Part shown: positions 9,538 through 21,720 of the stretch, piece after piece | Position numbering within the stretch: the stretch's first letter is position 1 | Layout of the letters: each line of letters begins with the position of its first letter | NCBI RefSeq assembly: GCF_027943255.1 | Contig: NC_072897.1 | Span: 41,452,044-41,516,043 of the forward strand | Direction of reading: 5' to 3' | DNA length: 64,000 bases | From: Anastrepha obliqua | Lineage: Eukaryota; Arthropoda; Insecta; Diptera; Tephritidae | Translations under genes and position numbers: made by a program | The notes under the pieces: model-generated | What the model was told of the DNA's origin: nothing | Seen by the model: the letters and a program-made list of their open reading frames with translations, nothing else | Databases searched by the model: none

Positions 9538-10930
9538 ATGTCTGCCACGGAGGTTGGTGATCGTAAGAAACAGATGGAGTCGTTCAATCAAAAAACCTCA
9601 ATGGACAAGCAGTCCTTAAATGCAAAGGAAGCTATAGTCTCCACCCCCAAATCTGGATCAAACCAGATTTCTCTTAGTAAAACGGAAGCTGGGATAACCA
9701 AACCTAGTGGAAGTGTCAGTACATCCAAGCCCTCCACGGCTAGCCCATTTCGTACGGCGGAAGCTGGTGCTGAGGACAAACCTGGCAACAGCAGAAGTGG
9801 CGGTACTCACAATAAACCTATGGCCAAGAAGTTGATTTCCTCTACCACCAATACCGGGACTAGCCCTTGTAAAGGAGGTAAAGCTGAGTCTGAAACGACT
9901 GATACCTCCGCAGTAGCAGAGCCTGCACGGCATGGCTACAAGGAGAGACGAGAGGGAGTGGTCTGTTAAACAGAAGCACTCTTTTAGCTGGCCGACAAGG
10001 GTAACGGAGGAGTCTCTTAGGGGTTCTGAACCGAACCCAAAACGTGAGTTGTCGGACGACCCACCCAGCAACCCCAGCACGTTGAAGAAGCCCCGAAACA
10101 ACAAGACTTCTCCAGCTACATACAGCGAAGCTGTCAAAGGCCAACAGCTATGGGCGGTGGTTGATAAAAACAACCTTGACGGCACTATTTCGCCTGACAA
10201 TTGGAAGAAAGTGGAAGCCAGGCTCTCAAGCGTTTTCTTCCAAATTCTGAAGGAGAATCCTGGTCCAGCTCCTTTCTGTCGCGATAGTGGATGGCATCAG
10301 AGTCACGTGAAGCTTATTGCCTGTGCCGATCAGAGATCCAATGATCTTTACAAAATAGCCATTTCAAGGATCGGCGAAGTATGGCCTGGGTCTGAACTCG
10401 AGGTAATTTCAAGGGATGACATCCCCAGTTTACCAAGAGCTAGGGCCTGGTTACCAGCGGAGCCATCAGGCTCTCAAAGGATCCTTGAAATGCTTCGGGT
10501 ATGCAATCCGGAGCTTCCTACATCGTCTTGGAAGGTCGCAAAGCTGGACGATCCCAAGGACGAGTACCGAAGCGCTACTTTCGTAGTCTGCAAGGACTCG
10601 GTGGACGCACTGGCGCGATCTGATGGTGTAAAAAGCTATGGATTTTCGTCCATAACTCTGAGGGTCTATAATAAGGACAAGACGCCTAATTTAAAGGACC
10701 CGGTTGGAGCTGAGATAGGCCCCACGGCGGAATCTGGCTCCGGTCCTAACACTGCTACAGCGCTACGGAAGGCATCTGCTGACGGCAGTATCTCTTCCTT
10801 GTTAGATAGAGTACTTGATACTACTCTCACTGATGAGGAAGAGCTACTGGCGTCAGACTCAGATGATCCCAACAAAACGGTGGTGGAGAGGAAGCCCAGT
10901 AACCATGATGTTACGGGTTCTTCAAATTAA
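9538..10930 (+). pseudogene. LOA-A ORF1 (DUF4780-type), one frameshift
   Basis: ORF1 of a LOA-clade (Bilbo/Baggins-like) non-LTR element. Frame one covers 9538-9969 and is Ser/Thr/Lys-rich and disordered; the protein continues in the frame read to 10930, so one indel lies around 9935-9970. The second part holds the conserved block that I recognise as DUF4780: WHQSHVKLIACADQRSNDLYKIAISRIGEVWPG, RARAWLPAEP, RVCNPELPTSSWKVAKL. It ends in an acidic tail. A single-stranded nucleic-acid-binding role is inferred from its position. The stop overlaps the start of ORF2 by 26 bases. Confidence 0.8.
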
Positions 10931-12238
10931 CCTTCACCACTCAAAGGTTGCGTCCGCCAACCTCATAATCCACCTGGCCAAAGGTGGACATGATATTGTC
11001 CTGATTCAAGAACCATGGGTATCACATGGACTTGTGTGCGTACTAAGGACTCAAACATATAAACTGATGTATGCTCGCAACAAAGGTAATCCTAGAGCGT
11101 GTGTACTAATAAGAAAAGGGATAAATGCTTTCATGCTCTCTAATTACAGCGACACCGATCAAATGACCATTAGCCTGGAGTCGGGAAATGAACGGATGTG
11201 GCTATCTTCCTGTCACCTCGCACATGACCGTGAGGAGCTACCGAGATTAATATTCAAAGATCTGGTAGCGCATGCGCAGAAGCTTGGCGCAAAGCTAATT
11301 ATTGGTGCGGATGTAAATGTGCATCACGAGATATGGGGCAGTACTGATACTAATGCTAGAGGTGAGTGTCTCTTTGATTATCTGATAGGAACTAAACTAC
11401 AGATTTGCAATAAAGGTAATAAACCTACTTTTGTCATTAGTAATAGACAGGAAGTGTTAGACGCTACATTTGCTTTTGACTCCGTTATTAACAGAATTAG
11501 GAACTGGAAAGTTTTGAAAGAACATTCCTTCTCTGATCATAGATATATCTCGTTTGAGGTTAGTAAAAATCTACCGAAACATAAGCCTGGTAGAAATATC
11601 AGGAAAACAGACTGGAAAAAGTATGTAGATTGTATCGGGGTTACCCTAGGAACATGCCCATCTGTGGTACCACAAAGCATAGAAGGACTAGAAAATTTGG
11701 TTGACAAGATTACCTACAATATGAATGCTGCCTTGGCGGAAGCCTGCCCCATAAGAAGACTGAGGGGTAAACCCAAGCCCAAGTGGTGGACGGTTCAAAA
11801 AACAAGCAGAAGCGCTTTTAATGAGGCAAAGAAAACACGTCTCGATGAAGATTGGAAAGGCTATAAAGATGCTCTGAGAATCTACAAGAAGGAAATCAGA
11901 AATAACCAAGGCAATCTTGGAAATCCTTTTGTGAAGAGGTTGAGGGGGCAACTGAGGCCTCCAGACTTCGTAAGATTTTAGCGGGAAGCCCTCAAAATTG
12001 GGAACTGCTACAGAAAAGTGATGGTACTTTCACTACAATCAGTAAAGAGTGTCTAGAACTTTTACTCGACACTCATTTTCCAGGCTGTTCAGACATTACT
12101 AGGCACGACATGGAAGATACAGTACACTGTCGTGAAGTCAGAATAGATGCTATATCTGAGGATCGGCTCTTATGGGCGATTGAAAGTTTCAAACCTTTTA
12201 AATCACCGGGCTCAGCTGGTATTGTGAAAATTGTGTAA
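10905..12238 (+). pseudogene. LOA-A ORF2: endonuclease plus start of RT, truncated
   Basis: Begins with two adjacent ATGs at 10905 and 10908 and reads MMLRVLQINLHHSK. Endonuclease residues are present: Gln/Asn in LQINL, Glu in IQEPWV, Asp/Asn in IGADVNVHHEIWGS and the SDH of FSDHRYISFE. The frame stops at 11981, but a shift near 11920 gives FCEEVEGATEASRLRKILAG and then the first RT block FKPFKSPGSAGI, where coding ends at 12238. Most of RT and RNase H is missing, probably by internal deletion, since a 3' tail follows directly. Confidence 0.85.
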
Positions 12239-12316
12239 TGTTATCATAATTAAGCTGCTTGTTAGTTATTTGTAAATATTTATGAACTAGTTGCAATAAA
12301 AAATTAAAAAAAAAAA
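12239..12316 (+). other. Non-LTR 3' tail with AATAAA and poly(A)
   Basis: AT-rich sequence with AATAAA at 12295-12300 and an A-rich tail after 12304. It looks like the 3' end of a retrotransposed RNA, either of LOA-A after an internal deletion or of another element. Confidence 0.55.
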
Positions 12317-13021
12317 CCAAAAAAAACTCTAAATCATCAAGACAAGTTGGATTTTATTCGCGGATACCCTTTATTAAAAGGCAATATTCGCAAAACCATT
12401 TAAAATCAGTTGTCATCCCAAAACTTTATGATGCGAGGACCTTAAGGGATATTCTGTAAGCTTGAAGGAATTAGTTCCGCCCGCGTATAGTTTTTAATAT
12501 AAGAATAAAGCCAAACCAGTATGTTTGCCCCGTATATGTGCGTATTTTATGCGTCCACAATGTTAAGAGTGAGCTCTTGTAATCGATAAATTTTCCAAAC
12601 ATCATAAAAACAGTCCAGTTTTCATAGTCCTTAAACCACTAGAAAGTGAATCCATCAGTGAATTTATAATGTGAAAAATGAACTGTGTATTAAGTGACAA
12701 AAATTATAAATTTGTGCAAATCTGATTAAAGAAAGTTTTCTTAATCGGTAGTGTATAAAATAACATAAAATTTTTGTAAAATAAAGGCATATTTTGCTAT
12801 TAAAAAATTTTGCGTTCAGAACTTGAGCAAAGTGAAAATAAAGCAATAAAAAAAACACCAAACAAAAAGGTCAAATCCATAAAACGTAAATCAAACACAG
12901 TCAGCTGCAAATATGCCAGCTTTTTGGGTTTCTGCATAAATAAAATTCATTCTGTGTTGCCAACTGACATTTCTTCCGCATTAAAAAAAGAAAACAATAA
13001 TAATAATTTACAAAATCAAAA
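12317..13021. other. Non-coding, possibly Jockey-B leader
   Basis: No supported reading frame. It sits between a poly(A)-like tail and the first ATG of Jockey-B, so part is likely the 5' UTR of that element. Confidence 0.4.
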
Positions 13022-13610
13022 ATGGTCGATGGCCACTCCCCACTAAATCGGGGTGGTTCGAAACAGCAACAACAGCAGTATCAACAACAACTGGAACAGA
13101 AGCTGCAACAGAAAGCCCAACAACACCAAAAAACAGAAACATTGCTTATAACCCCTTCTTCTCCATGGAATACCAATGTCATTCCCCAGATATTAACTAG
13201 CCAAAACCCTTGGCAAATCAAGAAGAAATCACACAACAGAAAATTATCCAGCAGAAAATTAACTTACTGCAAGAAGAGCTGAAGTTGCTACACAAACAGA
13301 AAATCGAAGAAACCACTCCCCAATCCACTCTAAATGAACCTCACTAAAATAAACAGCACAGTTTTTCCCCAACACCTTCAACCAGTATCTACTCCAGGAA
13401 ATGTTGGCGAACTCCAAAAAAGACCACGTGATAACCCAGGTAAGCCAAAAATATCCCAAAAACAGGCTAAAGTCGTTCAGTATTGGCTAGGTAGCTCCGG
13501 GTCCTCTGAGAATCGTTTCCCTTCCCTTGGAATTGAAGGAGAAAATGAAAAACACCCCAAGTCTCAAGAAAAAAAAAACAAGTTATATCATAGGTACAAT
13601 GCACTCCGAT
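13022..13610 (+). pseudogene. Jockey-B ORF1 remnant, Gln-rich N-terminus
   Basis: Starts MVDGHSPLNRGGSKQQQQQ and continues Gln-rich, then shifts frame; 13334-13610 carries NRFPSLGIEGENE, a motif position (NRFxxL) known from the N-terminus of Jockey-type ORF1. The zinc-knuckle part is absent: sequence passes directly to endonuclease code at about 13600, so an internal deletion removed the end of ORF1 and the start of ORF2. Confidence 0.6.
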
Positions 13611-14730
13611 AAAAAACGCATACTGGATCTGTTATTCTCATAAAAAACACCATCAAACACTACAGCATTAACTTTTATTGCACATAAGCTATCCAAGCCA
13701 CGAAGATAATTGTGGAAAACCCGCAAGGTCTCTTAAGGGGGGAAGCTGGTCTAGAATTTTGAAAAAATCGAAAAATTTTTTTTGTCTTAAAAGGTGCTTT
13801 AGGGCCTTAGAAATAATATACCAAATGAGGGATGCCAGCAAAAATGTCTAAATGCCCAAATTTTTCATTCGACGGCAGTGCCTCGCAGGTATGCCCCGAA
13901 CGCTACTTACAACTTTAAACGCGTTTTTCTCGAAATCACTTTTTTTAAACTGGCCGAAGACATAACTCGAACAAATCTTTACCGATTCTTACGAAATTTT
14001 GACAATACATTCGAAATACCTTTCTCCGGAGACGTACGTAGGATTTTTTATTTATATTACATAGTTTTTTTTTAATCAACAATTTTATGTCGTTCTTTAT
14101 AGTGAAAATTGTAACTTTTTGTTCAAACGTGCACCATTTCGCGAAAAAACAAAATATCGAAAAAATCCTACGTACGTCTCTTTCTGTTATTATATAGAAA
14201 CTAAAAAAATTTTATTTTTTGATCCAGGACAAAAATTAAGGAGTTTACGTCTTCGGCAATGGACCCACTAGAAAAAAAGGCGCCTTAGGAGAACTGCTGG
14301 ACAGCGGCCATTTTGAAATTAATTCAGACGAAAAATTTTGTATTTGTACCATGAAAGCTATATTATTAAACCTATTTCACAGATTTTCGATTGATTCCTT
14401 TGTTGAGTCAAAATAAATTCATAAAATATGCCCATTTTTTGCGCTCTAGACCAGCTTCCCCCCTTAATAATCTCATCAGTTTACAGCCCACCCAAGCATG
14501 CTATAAAATCTGAGGAATCTGAAAAACCCTCGGCAACACACTCCTTGCAGGGGGAGACTATAACGTCAAACATACGTAGTGGGGACCTCGACTCTCTACC
14601 CCAAAAGGTCACCAGCCGTTAGCAGCGATAACAAAATTGAATCTCATCACAGCCTCTTCAGGCTCCCCAACACATTGGCCGACTGACGCTAATAAAAAGG
14701 TATTCCTCATGTTATGAACTTTCCTCCGAC
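13611..14730 (+). pseudogene. Jockey-B ORF2 endonuclease, interrupted by a MITE
   Basis: Degenerate endonuclease code. If the MITE with one copy of TTAA is removed, the sequence on both sides reads through as QGLLIISSVYSPPKHAIKS, the conserved core of Jockey endonucleases (SxYxPPxH). Several stops and shifts are present elsewhere, so the copy is dead independently of the MITE. Confidence 0.75.
13737..14463. mobile_element. 727-bp MITE with TTAA target duplication
   Basis: Terminal inverted repeats begin GGGGGGAAGCTGGTCTAGA (13737-13755) and end with its exact complement (14445-14463), flanked by TTAA at 13733-13736 and 14464-14467. The interior is AT-rich and has no transposase. A second inverted pair lies inside: ACGTACGTAGGATTTTTT near 14032 and its complement near 14160. 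TTAA targets are used by piggyBac and Kolobok transposases; the G-run ends do not match the CCC start usual in piggyBac, so the mobilising family is open. Confidence 0.85.
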
Positions 14731-15556
14731 CACTTTCCCGTACAAACCACGTTAAATAAATACTCAGCTGACTCATTTGCTACATGCTGTCTCTACAATA
14801 GTAAAACTGATTGGAAATACTTCCGGACGCTTGTATCCTTAGAAATTGACCGGAAGCACCCTCTCAAGACGAACGAAAATATATCAAATGCTGTAGAGCA
14901 TTTTAGTAGTTGCGTCCAGCAAGCAGCTGGGAAATTCACATCTTGCGAAACCGAGCGACAACGCTCACAAATATCTCTGATTTTTGAAGAAAAACGAATA
15001 GAAAAACGCCAGGCGAGAAAGCATTTGTAACAAACCAGACACCCTGGAGACAAAAAAACTCTGAACTCACGTACACAAGTCAAAGAACTTCTCAAAAATG
15101 AACGTGACTCTCAACTAAAAAACTATCTTAGTAACCTCGATGCATCCTCTTTCTCAGATTATTATCTTTGGAAAGCACCAAAGAAATTTAAAAGGCCAGC
15201 CTTAGCACAATCAGTGATTAAAGTGGAAAATAGCGAATGGGAAAAGTCGGATCTTGATAAAGCTCAAACATTTGCTCGTCATTTATCCCAAGTATTTACC
15301 CCATGTGATATCGAACCCTTGCTAAGTACTGCCCAAAAAGTTAAAGACACCCTGGAGCTCATCCATCAGATGCAACCACCCATACAATTTTTTTCCAAAA
15401 ACGAAGTGAAAGAAGCAATAAAAAAGCTTATAACTAAGAAAGCGCCCGGATATGATCTCATCACTGAAGAAGTACTCCAGCAACTCCCAGCAGAAGGAAT
15501 ATCTTTCCTCACACATATAACTGGTTTTGTTCCTCTCCAATGGAAAGTTGCATACA
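14731..15556 (+). pseudogene. Jockey-B ORF2 linker and RT start, truncated
   Basis: Linker code has many stops, then 15214-15556 is open and holds the first RT blocks: KAQTFARHLSQVFTPCD, FSKNEVKEAIKKL, KKAPGYDLITEEVLQQLP and QWKVA. The motifs are typical of Jockey (KAPGxDxIT). The palm and YADD are absent; sequence passes into unrelated DNA rich in ACATATGTA at about 15556. Confidence 0.8.
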
Positions 15557-16202
15557 TATGTACAAGTTTATGTACATGTATGCACATATGTGTGTAAAAT
15601 GACTGGGTCAAGGAAAAACTAAATATATATTTAATCTAAGAGTAAATTGCAATTTTGACTTGCCACTCCCCGAAGTCAATCGTTCCCAAATGCTAAAAAA
15701 ATTATGCTAAGGGACACATTTTGAACATAGTACATGATCACATATAGCAAACGACTCTTTAACAAGTGAATAACAGCCAAAGTAGTGTGTTTGCGTTAAT
15801 TCTTATCTAAAAATCACATGCAAAAAAATACGTTAAAATAATCAGCAAGGGTACAACATTGGCTCTCATATGCTGTACTGAATTTTTTTCCGAATTTGGT
15901 TTCCTTATTGTGTCGCGTGCTGAAGATCTTGATTGTCTTATCGACATTTCATAGTGACGCACGTCAGCAAAGTGACACCATATCTTCTACCACGCGTCGG
16001 TGGCACAGTCATCATCGCTAGCAACAAATGCAGAAGCGTAACATGGGGACTAGCTCTTCAATAAAAGTTTGTATATACGAGATACACACATTCATGTACA
16101 CACATACCTTTTGTATAATAAATACGATATCAGCAATTTCTTCCGCCCTACCAGTTGCCACCACTATTTGTGCGTAGTGTACATGGTATATTTTCTTCAT
16201 CG
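15557..16202. other. Non-coding, simple-sequence rich
   Basis: ATGTACATATG-type repeats near 15550-15595, then AT-rich DNA with no supported gene. Confidence 0.4.
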
Positions 16203-17065
16203 TTAAGGGGGTGGTAGGGTTTAGCGCTAAAAAAAAACACTTTTTTTTTGAATTTTTTACACAAATATGGCTTAAGATACTTTAATAAAATCAGTTGCAT
16301 GTTATTGTACATCTTTGCAATAAGTTTTTAAAAAATATTAATAATAAAATATTGACAAATAAGCCCGTGACAGAGTTTTTTTGGAGATATGTTTTTCGAG
16401 AGGTGCTCTGCGGTGCCAATCTGCATTCGTCGTAGAATCATCTGAAACTAAAAAAGTCGAATTTTTCAGTTAAAGTATGACGTAATGCTCCCCCCCCCCC
16501 CCCCCCCCCATTAATAAACATTTTTTTTTTTCATTTTTGTAGTTTTGGTGGCAAACCTTAATATAACCTCATTATGGACACTGTCACGAATATGCGAAAG
16601 TTCTCTCAGCAAAAAAGTGGAATCGAAAATTTTTCATAACCACGTACAGAGTATTTTAATGACTATGTATTATTTGACTCTTCTCGGACACTTCCTTCAT
16701 GTATGATTTTTCGTTCAAGAATCCAGTTCTAGAAAGGATAGTCCTTAACTTTCAAAGCTATTAGTTGATAGAAAGCGGCTTAACTGCCGCTGTACCCTCT
16801 CCTGCGCTGCCATGAAGTCTGAAGACGGTAGTTAGACTGACGATGATTGTAATGATCACAGATAAATATAATGAAGCGCTTGATAATATCACTATCACAC
16901 ATTTATTGTGTCTATGAGTTAAGTGTCGTATGAATATGCGATTATGCTTCGTTAATACGCTGTAATGACCGTCCTCCTTTTTGTCAACCTACTCCCAATC
17001 CCGTACTATCTACCCTTACACTCTTATCTTACCTTTACAAACGTCAGGTCGTTGATACGTAGATA
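16203..17065. other. Non-coding with possible MITE end and poly(C) tract
   Basis: At 16205 TTAAGGGGGTGGTAGGG resembles the ends of the TTAA MITE at 13737 but no matching right end is visible. A 20-base C run lies at 16490-16509. No gene. Confidence 0.4.
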
Positions 17066-17067
17066 TA

Positions 17068-17612
17068 CGAGGTGTGTTCAAAAAGTATCGCGAGTTTTGA
17101 ATTTTCGCAGAACGTTGTGCATCATGAGTCCTTGCCACAAGGTAAAACGGTCAATAAGGAATATTACCTGCAAGTTATGCGCAATTTGCGCGAAGCAATC
17201 CGCCAGAAACGCCCGGATTTGTGGAAGAACAAAAATTGGCTCTTGCATCACGATAACGCCTCAGCTCACACATCGTTGCTTGTGCGCGACTTTTTGGCGA
17301 AAAACAACACACTAATGATGCCACAGCCACCGTATTCCCCAGATCTGGCTCCCTGTGCCCTTTTCTTGTTCCCGTTACTGAAGTGGTCCATGAAAGGACG
17401 ACGCTACGCTACGATTGAAGAGATAAAGACGGCATCGAGCTGAACAAGATGAAGTGATTTTATGAAGTGCTTCGAAGATTGGAAAAAACGTTGGCACAAG
17501 TGCATAATACATCAGGGGGACTACTTTGAAGGGGATCAAATAGATATTAATGAATAAATAAATAATTTTTGAAAAAAATACAAAATTCACGATATTTTTT
17601 AAACACACCTCG
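17068..17612 (+). mobile_element. MLE-1: deleted mariner-like element
   Basis: 545 bp with TA on both sides (17066-17067, 17613-17614) and inverted ends starting CGAGGTGTGTTCAAAAAG; the right end has a few changes. Only the C-terminal half of the transposase remains, in about 17105-17443: LPQGKTVNKEYYLQVM, then HHDNASAHTS with the second catalytic Asp. The third Asp, 34 residues on, is replaced by Ala (SPDLAPCALF in place of the family's CDF), so the protein would be inactive even if complete. Full mariners are about 1.3 kb; 5' coding is lost. Confidence 0.9.
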
Positions 17613-17614
17613 TA

Positions 17615-18117
17615 TGTACACTTATGGTATTAGGATGTATCGATTTGTTCCGGATGAAAAAACTATACAAGGCATATAGCGAAAACGTAATCTTTGGCTC
17701 CAAATTAAAACCGAGGTTACGGTGAAACATCGGATGAGGGCTCGTTCAAACGGAAATTTACTCAGCTATCTATATACCTTTTAGAAGATATGACACCCAA
17801 GTAAAATTTTGGAGAGATTGCATAATAAAGTTGCGGGGAAGTTATAGAATTTTTTAGCCGAATTTGAGATGTCGTATGTTTTGCAGGTCGCTAATCACGA
17901 ATCCGGCTTCAATTTTTATTTTTAAAATTTTTTGCTTACTGGTATTGCAGAAGTATAAGTATTTTTAAGGTTTTACTTGATGAGTTCGTAGTTACATAGA
18001 ATCGTAAAAGCCTGCTATCAACCACCGAGAGTGACCATCGGTCGCGGTTGGCCAAATCTTTGGCGCAGAAACCACTTGAGACTGTATTAGCTATGAGATA
18101 TTAGTATTTTAAATGCA
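17615..18117. other. Non-coding, no gene seen
   Basis: AT-rich sequence between MLE-1 and the next RT fragment with no supported frame. Confidence 0.4.
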
Positions 18118-19834
18118 ATTGACGGATTAAACGCGCTGATGCTGAAGCATCTGGGACCTCTGGGAGTAGGATTCCTCACAAGGGTCTTCAATCTGTCCCT
18201 GGCCACTCTCATAATCCCTGACTAATGGAAAGCAGGGAAAGTGGTCCCACTACTGAAACCTGGGAAACCCGCCAATCAAGGGGAATCTTATCGGCCGATA
18301 ACTCTCTTTTCCCCAATAGTGAAGACACTTGAAGCCCTCCTACTCCCACTCTTCACGAAACACCTGGCCCCAGCCCCACATCAGCACGGATTCCGATGAG
18401 TGCATAGCACCACCACTGCACTCACCGCCATAAACGCCCAGATAAACCGCGGGCTTAACCAAAACCGCCCCTGCGAGAGGACTGTCCTAGTAGCGTTGGA
18501 CCTGAAGAAGGCTTTCGATACAGTCAGCCATTCCACGCTACTAGATGATATTTATCAGTCGACACTCCTGCCAGGGCTGAAGAGGTGGTCCGCAAATTAC
18601 ATGAGCGGTCGACACTCGTCAGTGATTTTTCGAGATCAAACATTCGAGATCAGAACAAAAGCAGAGGAAGATTAAGCAAGGTGTGCCGCAGGGTGGTGTC
18701 CTTCTTCTACATCTCGAAGCTCCCCCAACCACCAGCGGGAGTTTCCCTGATCTCATACGTTGACGACTGCAAGATAATGGCGTCGGGCAATGAAATTGAT
18801 GGCCTGTGTTCCAAAGTGAACAACTACCTCACCGACCTTTCTTTACCACCTGGACAAAGGAGGTCAACCTGTCCCTTAAGGTAAAAGTCGACGATACACC
18901 AATCCCGACGGTAAACAACCCCAAAATTTTGGGTGTAACCTTTGACAGCTTGCTCTCCTTCTCTGCACACACAACCGCAATTGCCACTAAAGTCCAAAAT
19001 CGCAACAAGGTCCTCAAATCGCTTGCCGGCAGCAAAGACAAAGAACTGTTGCTTTCGACATTTAAGGCAATTGGCCGGCCGGTTCTGAACTATGTTGCGC
19101 CTGTCTAGTCGCCTGGAACTAGTGACACGCAGTGGATAAAGCTACAGACATATCAAAATACCGCCATTCGGACAGCGACCGGTTGCCTCCTGATGTCTCC
19201 CATTCAACACCTGCATAACGAGGCACAAATGCTCCCAGTAGTGGAGCACAAAAAACTGCTCAGCAAGCAGTTCCTGCTTGGATGTTACCGCACGTTTCAC
19301 CTCTGCAGACACCTGCTTGAGCCTGAGCCGCCTCCCAGGCACGTCAAGAGACACCTTTTAGACTTCGCTGACGAAATCCAGGACAAAACTGCCGCAACCT
19401 ACTGGATCGTACAGTATTTAGACAGTCAATAAACGACATCCACCGGGAGACCGTCACCACCTTCATGAACTCCCGTACTGTGAATGCCGTAATCGGAGTC
19501 CAACCACCACCTATTGCAGACGAAGAGCTCCAGCTTCCCCGTCAGACTCGTGTAACACTGGCACAATTACGTTCTGGATACTGTAGCAGGTTAAACTCCT
19601 ACATATCCAGAAACGACCCCGACATTCCAAACACATGTCCGGCATGAGAAGGTACCCCGGACGACACTAGCCACCTCTTCACATGCCCCCTAAAACCGAC
19701 TCATCTAACACCCCTCTCCCTCTGGACCCAACCTGTCGAAACAGCATGTTTCCTGGGCCTACCCCTAGATGAGCTAGACGAAATGCCCTACACTGACAGG
19801 GCTACCATTACTGTTAAAACAACAACAACAACAA
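18118..19834 (+). mobile_element. Jockey/CR1-like non-LTR element, RT to 3' tail
   Basis: 5'-truncated element carrying RT code in several frames: GESYRPITLFSPIVKTLE, HSTTTALTAINAQI, VALDLKKAFDTVSH (motif A), SYVDDCKIMASG (YVDD in place of YADD), NPKILGVTFD and the thumb up to RPVLNY; the C-terminal region has RVTLAQLRSGYCSRLNSY and a Cys/His block in which one Cys codon has become TGA (CPA-stop, near 19645). It ends in an (AAC)n tail at about 19816-19834, marking the 3' end. At least four stops or shifts make it inactive. Clade placement is from memory of block patterns. Confidence 0.8.
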
Positions 19835-21720
19835 GTACTTTAAATCTGTCGAAAGTGCCTCTTCAATTTCAGTTTCCATTGATGGTGGAATGTATGCAAA
19901 CGAAATTGTTTGAAAATCGGCTTTGCGCATTGGTGATTTTAATTTATGTAACATAATGTGGTGTAAAAATTTCGCATTCGTGGGTCTCTCTCCTAGTAAT
20001 GTCACTACGAATTTAGAATCTTACTTTGTAGATAGTCTCCTAAGCATAAATCTTACTCAAATTAACGGAATTTCGAATAAGTTATGTCGACTTAAATAAT
20101 TCCCTTTTAGAATTTAAATGGGATGAATTATTGTCCGAATTGGGCATTCATAGTGGTTTTTCTTATATTGAAACATTAATGCATGAATTTTGCGTTGATA
20201 ATATTCCGTTAAAAACCAAGCGCTGTTATAAGTTACCTTAGCATAATAAGCAAATCAAGAAATTAAAAAATCTTAAAAATAAATACCTCAAGAAATTTAA
20301 AGCAACAAGTAATCAGTTATAACATTTTTTGCAAAATATCTTCAAGCATTTTCAAAAGATATCTCGACGATCTGCTTTTCAAAAACTATATATACATAGT
20401 ACTTAATACTGAACGGAACATCGAAGCTAATCCGAAGTCATTCTGGAATTTTGTAAAATACCTCATCTTTAAATTTTGGCAATCTGCACATCTCATCTGA
20501 TGACATTTATAAGGGGATGCCTTCACTCAAACCGTCGTCACACACAGATGCTGATGGCCTTTCAGCTATTAAGAATTGTCCAGCATTAGCAATTCCTCTA
20601 GAAATTATTTTGAATAAATCTTTATCTACGGGCACTTTCTTAAATGATTCGAAGTTTACAATCATTACACCTTTTTTTAAAAGTGGAACAAAAAGGATTT
20701 TCGTAATTATAGGCCATTTTCAAGCTACCAATCATCTCTAAACTGTTTGAATGCATTGTAAAGGAAAAAATTTATTTTACGAATAAGTCTTTAATTAACA
20801 CAAGCCAACATAGTTTTGTACTGGGCGTTTTACAACTACTAATCTGTTTTTAGCGAATTTTGTTTTTCATCGTTTTCTAAAGGGCTCCAATTTGATTGCG
20901 TCTACACTAACTTCTCTAAAGCATATGACAAAGTGTCGCAACGAGGTTTTAGTGAACAAGTTGGCTTGCTTGGGCTTTCTATCCACCTTTCTGCAATGGC
21001 TTAAGTCATAGTTGACGGGCAGATGGTGTGTGGTAAAAATTTATGGAGTTGTACCGAACCACTTTGTGGCTACTTCAGGTGTGCCCCAAGGGAGCACTTA
21101 GGGCCACTTCTTTTCGCCATGTTTATCAATGAGATAAGTCAGTCAGTAGATGCTCAAAAGCTTTAACTCGACTTGAACAATCTTTATCGTTGGTAAAAAA
21201 GAACGCGTCTGTTCTTAAGTATTAATAAATGTTTTCATTTAACATCCTACACCATTTCAAATGATGTACTACAAAGTGTGAAAGAGTTTAAGAATCGCCT
21301 GTTCCATCCTGTATTTCTCAGCTAAAACTAATTAATCTGGAATCTCTTCAAGTGAGAAAGAGACTCCTTTCACTTTCCTTTGTTTTTAATGTTATAAGCT
21401 TTAATGTTCCCCAAAGAAGTCTTCGAAATATTTACCCTTTTTATGGGGAAAACTTTAAGACTAAATTTGTGAGTAATGCACCCATTGCTCGCGCACTTCG
21501 AGACTACATATAATTCATTATATAATACCAGTCTGTTTGATTTTGCATTATCCAGATCTAATTTTGTAAAAAAATTAAATTTAGTTACATAATATTGTAC
21601 TTATATTGATTGCTAATATTATAGTTGCCAAATTTGGCTTTCTTTTCTTTACATTTGTGTCCTCTCTGTAAGGTAATTTTTACTGTAGATTATTAAAATA
21701 AATAAATTTAAAATCTTTAT
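19835..21720 (+). mobile_element. Second CR1-like element, endonuclease and RT remnants
   Basis: Highly decayed. An endonuclease piece with IGDFNL is near 19930; the RT region shows KSGTK then NYRPF near 20690, FSKAYDKVS near 20910 and PQGSxxGPLLFAMFINEI near 21090, with the YADD block missing between 21140 and 21180. Every block needs frame changes. AT content is high compared with the preceding element, consistent with a different family. The 3' end is not defined. Confidence 0.65.

Noticed and set aside
13878..14075. 65-codon frame within the MITE
   Set aside because: No similarity to a transposase, and the MITE interior is AT-rich non-coding.
16203..16520. A second complete TTAA MITE
   Set aside because: The left end is suggestive, but no complementary right end with TTAA was found.
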